From the NCBI GenBank assembly GCA_964599635.1, contig CAZRGM010000032.1, positions 79,662 to 143,661 of the forward strand: a stretch of DNA of 64,000 bases, read 5' to 3'. The stretch comes from WJMT01 sp964599635. Its GTDB lineage: Bacteria; Acidobacteriota; Aminicenantia; Aminicenantales; Aminicenantaceae. Of this stretch, positions 8,651 to 15,530 are shown in pieces. Below the pieces are notes generated by a model. The model made no database searches and was not told the origin of the DNA. It was given only the letters and a program-made list of their open reading frames with translations. How positions within the stretch are numbered: the stretch's first letter is position 1; every line of letters begins with the position of its first letter. A program made the position numbers and the translations under genes.

Positions 8651-9942
8651 GAATAAAAATGGACACCAGTGGCTTCAGATGGAATTTTCATGCGGACCAA
8701 CCGCATAATGTTGCCTCCAGATCGGCCCGACGAAGAGCTCACTTCAAATATGCAGAGAGTTATTTAAGGATGATAAGGATAAATCTTCAAGGTTTGACTC
8801 CGATTCTTGTTCGATATAAACGGTACAGAAAATCACTTTATACGAAGCCTGTGATCTTTGAAGACCCTTTCGCTGTTTCAGTCTCTCTGTTGGGAAAAAA
8901 AGAGAATAGAATTCTATCTGCATTAAAGGAGATGGGGATCAACCATACTCTCCTGCGCATTCCTTCTTGGGAGGATAGCCGGCTTATTGAATTTGAAGCA
9001 TTTGTTGATTTATTGAGAAGTCAGAGACTGGATGTTGTTATTGCCCTGATTCAAAGCCGAGAGGATGTGCTCAATAACAAAGAGTGGACCCGTTTTCTTG
9101 ACCGAGTTTTTTCTCGCTTTTCTGATAAAAACTTGTTTTTCGAGATTGGCCATGCATGGAACCGTACAAAATGGGGCGTATGGGATTATAAGGAGTATTT
9201 AAGACTTGCAGAGGCTGCGGCCTCAATAGCCAAGAAATATGAAGTACGTTTGTTAGGGCCTTCGGTCATTGATTTTGAGTTTCATCTTTACCCCCCTGTT
9301 TTGAAAGTTCTTGATTTTAATAAAATCACTTCCCTTTTGTATGTTGACCGAGTTGGTGCTCCTGAAAAAACCCAATTTGGATGGGACCTTTCTAGAAAAA
9401 TAGCTCTATTAAAAGCAGTGATCGATCAGAGCAGCAGAAAAGGAAAGGAATTGTGGATTACTGAATTTAACTGGCCTCTAAAAGGAACTGGAAAGTATTC
9501 GCCTGCTTCAGGAAAGCCTAATGTGACTGAGGAACAGCAGGCAAATTTTCTTGTCAGATATTATATTTTAGCTTTATCTACCGGATTGGTTAAAAGGATA
9601 TATTGGTGGCAGCTTGTAGCTCCAGGCTACGGGCTCATAGATAACCGGAGATCTCAATGGAGGAAAAGACCTTCTTTCTGGGCCTTTAAAGTTCTTAAGG
9701 AGAGATTAAATAACAGTGTGTTTGTTAAAAAGGAGGCGAATACTGAAGCTGAAATATTTATATTCAGAAAAAATAATACCAAATTTGCCGTGTGTTGGAC
9801 TCGAAAAGGAAATTTATTCTATTCATTCTCTGATCAGGTCATGGAGGTATTGAACAGGGATGGACTCAAAGTCAATTTTTCAAAAAGGGGTATTGTGTTA
9901 ACGGAAAAACCGGTCTATGTTTATTTTGAAGCAGAAAAGTGA
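8647..9942 (+). CDS. TIM-barrel glycoside-hydrolase-fold protein in the LPS-type operon
   Basis: A 431-residue cytoplasmic protein (no signal peptide) with a clan GH-A-like layout. The strand-4 region reads FFEIGHAWNRTKWG, the strand-7 nucleophile region reads LWITEFNWPL, and an IYWWQLVAPGYGLID strand follows with a small C-terminal beta domain. In active GH-A enzymes strand 4 ends in Asn-Glu. Here the equivalent position appears to read His-Ala, so the acid/base residue is missing or displaced, while the nucleophile Glu is kept. Start GTG at 8647 overlaps the upstream kinase stop. Context points to work on an envelope saccharide, perhaps as a binding or transferase-type protein. The specific family was not identified. 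Confidence 0.6.
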   Translation: MRIKMDTSGFRWNFHADQPHNVASRSARRRAHFKYAESYLRMIRINLQGLTPILVRYKRYRKSLYTKPVIFEDPFAVSVSLLGKKENRILSALKEMGINHTLLRIPSWEDSRLIEFEAFVDLLRSQRLDVVIALIQSREDVLNNKEWTRFLDRVFSRFSDKNLFFEIGHAWNRTKWGVWDYKEYLRLAEAAASIAKKYEVRLLGPSVIDFEFHLYPPVLKVLDFNKITSLLYVDRVGAPEKTQFGWDLSRKIALLKAVIDQSSRKGKELWITEFNWPLKGTGKYSPASGKPNVTEEQQANFLVRYYILALSTGLVKRIYWWQLVAPGYGLIDNRRSQWRKRPSFWAFKVLKERLNNSVFVKKEANTEAEIFIFRKNNTKFAVCWTRKGNLFYSFSDQVMEVLNRDGLKVNFSKRGIVLTEKPVYVYFEAEK

Positions 9943-9988
9943 TTTCATGTTAGGGACTCAGCCTTGAAGAAAGTTCAAAGGAGAAGGG

Positions 9989-10675
9989 ATGAGAAGTAAA
10001 AGGATATTTTTTAAAGATCGTGAGGTCCTGGATTATGAGAAGAAAAGATATAGAGGGTTTGATCAAAAGATAGTTGACTGGAGGGAAAAAAGAATTGCGG
10101 GCAGGATGTTAAAGCAAGATGAAGCAAGTGCCAAAAACATTCTTGATATTCCTTGTGGGTATGGGCGGTTTTCAGAGTTTTTGGCAAAGAATTCCGTGTA
10201 TTTAATAAGCGCGGACCTTTCTTTTTCTATGGTTAAAAGAGCGATGGAAAATCGCTTTCTTTCAGGAATAGATAAGGGATCAGGGACTGCATGTGATGCC
10301 GTTGAAGGGCTGCCTTTTAAGGCTGAAATTTTTGATGGGATTTTTTCTTTGAGGTTTTTTCATCATCTTCATGAAAGGAAACAGCGGATTCATGTCTTAA
10401 AAGAATTTTTCCGAGTCTCTTCCATTTGGATCATTATTTCTTTCTACAGTTTGAATTCTCTTCACAAAGCTCAGAGAAGGATAAGAAAAATGGCAGGAAA
10501 AAGCAGAGCTAACATAAACATGATGTCAAAAAAAGATTTTGTGGAAGAAGCTAAAGAAGCTGGCTTTTATGTGGAAAAGATATGCCCTTTGATCAAAGGA
10601 CTACATTCCCAGCATATGGCCCTACTTAAAAAGACGGAATCTTATTCTCAGTCCAGCTTGAAGAGAGAATCCTGA
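9989..10675 (+). CDS. Class I SAM-dependent methyltransferase
   Basis: A 228-residue Rossmann-type methyltransferase. Motif I is NILDIPCGYGRFSEFL (about residue 50), the acidic residue binding the SAM ribose is in LISADLSFSMV, and motif III/IV reads GLPFKAEIFDGIFSLRFFHHL. It is the third gene of the kinase/glycosidase-fold/methyltransferase run and has a good AAAGGAGAAGGG ribosome site. The likely substrate is a sugar or lipid of the same envelope pathway, by context only. Its 3' end overlaps by 54 bp the end of the convergent SH3-domain gene, which is unusual but both frames are well supported. Confidence 0.85.
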   Translation: MRSKRIFFKDREVLDYEKKRYRGFDQKIVDWREKRIAGRMLKQDEASAKNILDIPCGYGRFSEFLAKNSVYLISADLSFSMVKRAMENRFLSGIDKGSGTACDAVEGLPFKAEIFDGIFSLRFFHHLHERKQRIHVLKEFFRVSSIWIIISFYSLNSLHKAQRRIRKMAGKSRANINMMSKKDFVEEAKEAGFYVEKICPLIKGLHSQHMALLKKTESYSQSSLKRES

Positions 10676-11845
10676 TAAATCTAGGGAAGCTTTTTCAGGA
10701 TTTAAAACTCCGTATCCGGAGGGCGTTTTATCTCTAATAAAAACAAGAGGGAACTGTTCTTTATTATGAGCGACTTCTCCCTGATAAATATACATATATC
10801 CTTTTTCCTTATATTCCAAACCACTGGAGTCTTTATAGGTTCCCTCTCCTTTTAGGTCCCTGATTTTGGCGTAACGTCCGGAGGCTTCGATGAATAAACT
10901 CAAATGGCTTCCTAGGTTATGAACAAATTTGAGCCCCATAAATCCTCCAATTTGATTGGAGCCAGCTTTCCCAATCCATTCCTGCCAGGTATCGTTTTCG
11001 GTGATTCTGTAAAGATAGGCACAATCTGCCAGAATGTATCCAACTCCTCCATTGATAGATAATTCTGGTATGACTTGATAAGAGAGGATGAGTTGAATTG
11101 GAAGGATTTTAATTTCAGGCTTGGTTTCAATATTATAAGAGGCTGGCTGGGAAAAGTTGGCTAAGTTTTTTTTCTCGCCGTAGAAATACTCAGTTCCTAT
11201 TCCAAGATGAAATCTAGGAAACAAAGGTATCATTACATTTCCCGCAAATAGAGTGTTCAGATGAAGCGGGCGGAATTCTCCAGTCTTTTCAGCATTCAGT
11301 TTGTTTTGGTAGTACTCTATAAATCCTTTGGCTCCCTCGTTTAAATCTCCTACGGAAGCAAACTTGATTCCTCCTGAGATATGGATATCAATTTGAGAAA
11401 ACTTTGATGGATGAGGGAATGTTTTTACTTGGGGTTCAGCAATGGTTTTTGGAATTTCAGTCTCTTCTTTTTTTTCAGAAATTCCTTTTATTTTTTTGGG
11501 GTGTTCTTTGAGGCTTTCTTTTTTTTCTTCAACAGAACCCACAGGTTGGACTATCTTTACTAAGCTTTCATGGACATAACCTTCAATGCTTTTTTCCTCT
11601 TCAAGAATGATTTTTATATGGTACCAGGGTCCTTCTTGCCCCAGGACATCCATAATGGTCCCCTGTTTGGCTAAATGTATAACAGGGCTTCCTATGTCAG
11701 GTTCAGCCCTAACGTTCGCAAGTTCAGTAACCACTTTGAGTTTAGTAAGATTATTCTGGGGGATGCTGTAGAGATAGTTAAAAAGTATTAATTGAACTAA
11801 GAATGAAAGTAATATAGAATTAAAAACTGTTTTTATTTTTTTCAC
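10622..11845 (-). CDS. SH3b-domain protein with C-terminal outer-membrane barrel-like region
   Basis: About 407 residues when started at GTG 11845, chosen because AAAGGACGG lies upstream and a signal peptide (KKIKTVFNSILLSF...) follows directly. An ATG at 11884 extends the frame by 13 residues but lacks a ribosome site. Residues about 40-100 form a bacterial SH3 domain (LANVRAEPDIGSPVIHL, GPWYHIK, GYVHESLVK). A Lys/Glu-rich linker follows, then strands such as HISGGIKFASVGDL and LSLFIEASGRYAKI typical of an outer-membrane barrel, ending FRLFK. It may link peptidoglycan to the outer membrane; that role is inferred. Its last 54 bp overlap the convergent methyltransferase gene. Confidence 0.7.
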   Translation of the reverse strand: MKKIKTVFNSILLSFLVQLILFNYLYSIPQNNLTKLKVVTELANVRAEPDIGSPVIHLAKQGTIMDVLGQEGPWYHIKIILEEEKSIEGYVHESLVKIVQPVGSVEEKKESLKEHPKKIKGISEKKEETEIPKTIAEPQVKTFPHPSKFSQIDIHISGGIKFASVGDLNEGAKGFIEYYQNKLNAEKTGEFRPLHLNTLFAGNVMIPLFPRFHLGIGTEYFYGEKKNLANFSQPASYNIETKPEIKILPIQLILSYQVIPELSINGGVGYILADCAYLYRITENDTWQEWIGKAGSNQIGGFMGLKFVHNLGSHLSLFIEASGRYAKIRDLKGEGTYKDSSGLEYKEKGYMYIYQGEVAHNKEQFPLVFIRDKTPSGYGVLNPEKASLDLSGFSLQAGLRIRFRLFK

Positions 11846-11899
11846 TTTGGCCGTCCTTTGAAGTGAATTATAGAAGAGGGTCATTTAACTGTCAAGAAA

Positions 11900-11946
11900 C
11901 ATGACATAATGAAAACATCGCTGTTTTTTTATGAATAGGTCAGGTT
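11900..11946 (-). repeat. Solo left end of the dispersed palindromic repeat (copy D)
   Basis: Read on the minus strand it begins AACCTGACCTATTCATAAAA and continues with CAGCGATGTTTTCATTAT, matching the first 45-50 bp of the full element at 54429. No partner end follows, because the SH3-domain gene lies there. It sits just upstream of yggT. Confidence 0.75.
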
Positions 11947-11969
11947 AGAAATAAATTCTAGGAAAAGTC

Positions 11970-12293
11970 ATGATTTTATTAGCGAATTTATTATATGCAT
12001 TATCAAGAATCACTCATTTTATTTTAAACATATATATATGGATTATCTTTGCTCATGTTATTCTTACATGGATCAGAACTCCTTCCCTATATAAAGTTAG
12101 GTTAATCCTTTTTAGATTAACAGAACCTGTTTTAGGTCCGATTCGGAGATTCGTCCCCCCTTATAAATTTGGAGGATTAGACATCAGCCCTCTCATTGCT
12201 TTTGTGCTGATTTTTTTAATCGATACAGTCATCGTGAGGTCTCTTTCTCAATATGCAGCTCAGCTTCTCCGCTCCCAGACTTACTGGTTTTAG
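11970..12293 (+). CDS. yggT: YggT family membrane protein
   Basis: A 107-residue integral membrane protein with two transmembrane segments (about residues 15-35 and 75-95) separated by the family motif TEPVLGPIRRFVPP and a following GGLDISPLIAFVLI. YggT proteins are linked to cell division or envelope homeostasis and commonly lie beside yggU, as here. The length is normal. The gene is preceded by a solo repeat end and followed by a mini-palindrome, so any operon with yggU contains repeat DNA within it. Confidence 0.92.
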   Translation: MILLANLLYALSRITHFILNIYIWIIFAHVILTWIRTPSLYKVRLILFRLTEPVLGPIRRFVPPYKFGGLDISPLIAFVLIFLIDTVIVRSLSQYAAQLLRSQTYWF

Positions 12294-12328
12294 CATTTAA
12301 CTATGATGATTCATAAATGAAACCAATT

Positions 12329-12373
12329 AACCTGGATTATTCACGTGTCAAATTTTCAGGAATAGATCCAGTT
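12329..12373. repeat. 45-bp mini-palindrome of the dispersed repeat family (copy E)
   Basis: It starts AACCTGGATTATTCACGTGT and ends GAATAGATCCAGTT, the reverse complement of the same terminus. It has the same design as copy F, 295 bp downstream. The two copies bracket the yggU gene. Confidence 0.7.
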
Positions 12374-12402
12374 CAATTAAATTTATTCAGGAGAGGTTGT
12401 GA

Positions 12403-12630
12403 TTGCGTATTTCAATTAAGGTGACTCCAAGAGCCCTGAAACCAGGAATAAGCAGAATCCGAGACAGAGATTTCAAGGTCAAAGTCAAGGCTCTTCCTAA
12501 AAAGGGGGAAGCCAATAGGGAAGTTGTGGAAATTGTGGCTGATTATTTTAATATTCCAAAATCCCATGTCAAGATTATCAGAGGACACACCACACGAAGA
12601 AAAATCCTTGAGATAAAAAATTTAACCTGA
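12403..12630 (+). CDS. yggU: DUF167/YggU family protein
   Basis: A 75-residue DUF167 protein of unknown biochemical role. The family pattern is plain: IKVTPRALKPGI, FKVKVKALPKKGEANREVVE with the invariant GxAN-like turn, and VKIIRGHTTRRKILEI. The start is TTG at 12403, with AGGAGAGG about 8 bp upstream and an in-frame TGA just before it, so no longer start is possible. The last two codons and the stop lie within the adjacent mini-palindrome (12624-12669), meaning the repeat supplies the end of the gene. Confidence 0.9.
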   Translation: MRISIKVTPRALKPGISRIRDRDFKVKVKALPKKGEANREVVEIVADYFNIPKSHVKIIRGHTTRRKILEIKNLT

Positions 12631-12669
12631 ATTATTCACGAGTCAATTTATTATGAATAGATCCAGGCT
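12624..12669. repeat. 46-bp mini-palindrome of the dispersed repeat family (copy F)
   Basis: AACCTGAATTATTCACGAGT at the left and TGAATAGATCCAGG at the right form inverted ends like copy E. It provides the final Thr codon and TGA of yggU. Confidence 0.7.
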
Positions 12670-12714
12670 AAAGCGGATGATAAAGTTTTATTGATTAAGG
12701 CGTCATTATATATT

Positions 12715-12970
12715 ATCCTGGACTATTCATACAAAAATGGCGATGTTTTCATTATTAATTTATTCTCAACGATATGCAGGACTTTTTCAAGAAAAATGTC
12801 TTGAACATTTTTTCTGTTTGTATTTTAATTTTAATCGCCATTTTTTTGCCATTGAGGCAAGCCGATCTCACTGCATCTGCTTCGTACCAGGGCATTCGTA
12901 GTGAAGGACCGTGACTTCATGCCCTGCGCCTTGCATCTGCAGCAACCTCGGCTTGTTCATCATCCAGGTT
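12715..12970 (+). repeat. Full-length 256-bp structured palindromic repeat (copy A)
   Basis: Terminal inverted repeats are ATCCTGGACTATTCAT at the left and ATCATCCAGGTT at the right. Inside, ATGGCGAT (12737-12744) pairs with ATCGCCAT (12834-12841); CAAGCCGA (12858-12865) pairs with TCGGCTTG (12948-12955); CAGGGCA (12888-12894) pairs with TGCCCTG (12920-12926) around a nested TGAAG/CTTCA. No open reading frame is visible. Copies of the same length occur at 54429 and, inverted, at 57099. It fills most of the 404-bp gap between yggU and the nucleoside transporter gene; the rest of that gap is copy F and unremarkable AT-rich DNA. Confidence 0.85.
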
Positions 12971-13034
12971 AGATACGTTGTATAAATCAGATTTTTTTAT
13001 ATGGTAGCCCGGATAATTAAGGAAGTAACAGAGC

Positions 13035-14345
13035 ATGGGTATTTATAATTTAGTGAGTTTTATGGGTGTTTTTGTCCTTGCTGGATTTGCATGGCTGTGT
13101 TCGTCAAATCGGAGAGTCATTAATTGGAGGCTCTTATTTTGGGGGATTGTGCTTCAGTTTATGGCTGCTTTTTTTATATTCGTCCTTCCTGTAGGAGCCA
13201 AATTTTTTATTTTTATAAACAACCTAGTATCCGCTGTTCTAGACAGCGCAAAAGAAGGAGCCGAATTTGTGTTTGGCCGTCTGGCGCTGGCTCCCGGTGA
13301 AATAAATGAAGCCGGAGAGACATCCTTAGGGTCTTTTCTGGCTTTTCAAGCCCTCCCCACGATAATATTTTTTGCAGCTCTGGTTTCTGCGCTCTATTAT
13401 CTGAAGATAATGCCTTTGATCATAAGAGGTTTTTCATATATTTTTACGAAGCTGATGAAGATCAGTGGTGCAGAATCACTCAGCGCGTCCAGTAATATTT
13501 TCGTGGGAGTTGAATCCTCTCTAGTTATAAAGCCTCATTTAGATGATATGACTAAATCTGAATTGACCACTGTCCTTGCTGCGGGGATGGGAACGATCGC
13601 ATCAACTGTACTGGCCCTCTATGTGTTGACTCTTCAAGAACAACTGCCCACTATTGCAGGGCATCTTGTATCAGCTTCTCTCTTATCAGCTCCGGCTGCA
13701 GTGACTATGTCTAAGCTAATAGTTCCAGAGACTGAAAACCCAAAAACCTTAGGGGTGGATGTAAAGCCTCATTATAAGAGGGAAGATAATTTTGTAGCGG
13801 CGGTTATTGATGGGGCTAACAGTGGACTGCGGCTTTTAGGCGGCATCATTGCGCTGCTGATTGCATTTTTAGGTTTGATTGCGTTTTTGGATTTAATTTT
13901 GGGTTGGATGGGAGGTCATATAAATAATCTCTTCAACATAAATTTCAATTGGTCCATAAAGTCAATTTTAGGATATATTTTTTACCCTTTTACTTTAGTG
14001 CTGGGAGTTCCTCCCCATGATGCTTTTGAAATAGCTAAGCTTCTTGGGGAGAGGACTGTTGTGACTGAGGTGGTTTCCTATAAGAATCTTGCACAGCTTA
14101 TGGCTGAGGGGACTTTTGTCCACCCCCGTTCTGTAATTATTGCTTCTTATGCTTTATGTGGATTTGCCCATTTTGCATCATTAGCCATTTTTATTGGTGG
14201 GATAAGTGCTTTGGCTCCAGAAAGGATGAAAGATCTTTCTAGGATTGGTTTGAGAGCTTTACTTGCAGCAACTCTAGCATGCCTTATGACGGGTGCTGTT
14301 GCTGGTGTTTTTTATTCATCAGGATTTATTCTTTTAGGAAAATAA
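13035..14345 (+). CDS. nupC: Concentrative nucleoside transporter (NupC/CNT family)
   Basis: A 436-residue inner-membrane protein. It shows the CNT signature regions: GLV-type N-terminal helices, the SLGSFLAFQALPTIIFF segment, ISGAESLSASSNIFVG with the conserved G-x-E-S substrate helix, the ESSLVIKPHLDDMT hairpin, and a C-terminal RSVIIASYALCGFAHFAS. CNT proteins import nucleosides with sodium or protons for salvage. The length matches bacterial members (about 400-430). The gene has its own region between a full repeat upstream and a 19-bp palindrome at its stop, so it may be transcribed alone. Confidence 0.93.
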   Translation: MGIYNLVSFMGVFVLAGFAWLCSSNRRVINWRLLFWGIVLQFMAAFFIFVLPVGAKFFIFINNLVSAVLDSAKEGAEFVFGRLALAPGEINEAGETSLGSFLAFQALPTIIFFAALVSALYYLKIMPLIIRGFSYIFTKLMKISGAESLSASSNIFVGVESSLVIKPHLDDMTKSELTTVLAAGMGTIASTVLALYVLTLQEQLPTIAGHLVSASLLSAPAAVTMSKLIVPETENPKTLGVDVKPHYKREDNFVAAVIDGANSGLRLLGGIIALLIAFLGLIAFLDLILGWMGGHINNLFNINFNWSIKSILGYIFYPFTLVLGVPPHDAFEIAKLLGERTVVTEVVSYKNLAQLMAEGTFVHPRSVIIASYALCGFAHFASLAIFIGGISALAPERMKDLSRIGLRALLAATLACLMTGAVAGVFYSSGFILLGK

Positions 14346-14362
14346 CCTGAATAGTTCAGGTT
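14344..14362. repeat. 19-bp palindrome AACCTGAATAGTTCAGGTT (copy G)
   Basis: Two 8-bp terminal sequences of the dispersed repeat face each other around a 3-bp centre, overlapping the nupC stop codon. It is either a minimal derivative of the repeat or a small hairpin. No T-tract follows, so it is not called as a terminator. Confidence 0.6.
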
Positions 14363-14381
14363 GAGCAATATCTAATACAGC

Positions 14382-15530
14382 TTGCGTTTTAATTTATTCT
14401 TGTTAAAATTGTTAAAAAAAGAGAATTTGGAACAGAAGCTTTTATATTGGATTGCGTTTAATCTTTTATTCGCTGAAGATTTAGGTTCTGCCCAAATAAT
14501 TTTCCAACGATTTTCTTCTGTCAGAGATGTATTTGAATCTTCTCAGAATGATTTTGTCGGGTTGGGACTTAGCAAGGAAAAGATGAAGGCCATCAGGTCC
14601 CCCAAGACAATTGAAAAGGCTTTGAGGGACATTGACAGGATTCATAAAAAGGGCTATACAGTCCTAACCATAGAGGATGAGGATTATCCTCCGTATTTAA
14701 GAGAAATTTTTGATCCTCCCTACGTCCTTTATGGTGTCGGAGATTTAGATGTACTTAGAAAACCCGCTGTTTCCATTGTTGGGGCTAGAAAACCATCCCC
14801 TTACGGAAGAGCAGTGGCTGAGAAGCTGGCCTCAGAGTTGGCTTCTTGTGGTCTGGTGATTGTGAGCGGGTTAGCCCGCGGGATTGACTCCGCTGCGCAT
14901 TGGGGCGCACTAAAAGGAGGTCGAACAGTGGCGGTGTTAGGTTCTGGACTTGATAATATTTATCCTCGAGAGAATCAGGGGCTTTCTAAAAAGATCATTG
15001 AATCAGGTGCGGTGATAACGGAGTATCCATTAAAATCTAAGCCGCTTGGATTTCATTTTCCTTTGAGGAACAGGATTATCAGCGGATTGTCAATGGCGGT
15101 GGTCGTAGCGGAAGCAGCGGAGAGAAGTGGTTCGCTTATATCAGCAAAGCTTGCTTTGGAGCAGAACAGGGAGGTGATGGCCGTCCCAGGTAACATTACC
15201 TCAAAATTGAGTCAAGGATCCAATTGGCTGATAAAAAATGGTGCAAAGTTAGTTGAGGGATGGGAAGATGTTGTTGAAGAGATCCCCCCTCAAATTAGAG
15301 AAAGCTTGGTTATAGAGAATGTTAAGGACAAGGAAGAGAGCTTCGAATTGAGCTTAAAGGAAAAAGATATTATCAAATATCTTAGGCAAGATGCGCTGAC
15401 TCATGTCGATGATATTGTTAGAAAAACTGGTTTAAGTGTATCAGAGATTCTTTCAGTTCTTTTGGAATTGGAACTAAAGGGAATTGTAACCCAGAGACCT
15501 GGGAAATTATTCCAGAGGAGATGGCAGTGA
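14382..15530 (+). CDS. dprA: DNA processing protein DprA (Smf)
   Basis: At about 382 residues it has normal length. An N-terminal helix-hairpin-type domain is followed by the Rossmann-like core with YPPYLREIFDPPYVLYG, AVSIVGARKPSPYGRAVA, the nucleotide-binding loop SGLARGIDSAAHWGAL, VLGSGLDNIYPREN, PLRNRIISGLS and AVPGNI, then a C-terminal winged helix. DprA loads RecA on incoming single-stranded DNA during transformation. The start is uncertain: TTG at 14382 is the most upstream, with further TTGs within 12 codons and no clear ribosome site. The stop overlaps the topA start by 10 bp. Confidence 0.93.
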   Translation: MRFNLFLLKLLKKENLEQKLLYWIAFNLLFAEDLGSAQIIFQRFSSVRDVFESSQNDFVGLGLSKEKMKAIRSPKTIEKALRDIDRIHKKGYTVLTIEDEDYPPYLREIFDPPYVLYGVGDLDVLRKPAVSIVGARKPSPYGRAVAEKLASELASCGLVIVSGLARGIDSAAHWGALKGGRTVAVLGSGLDNIYPRENQGLSKKIIESGAVITEYPLKSKPLGFHFPLRNRIISGLSMAVVVAEAAERSGSLISAKLALEQNREVMAVPGNITSKLSQGSNWLIKNGAKLVEGWEDVVEEIPPQIRESLVIENVKDKEESFELSLKEKDIIKYLRQDALTHVDDIVRKTGLSVSEILSVLLELELKGIVTQRPGKLFQRRWQ

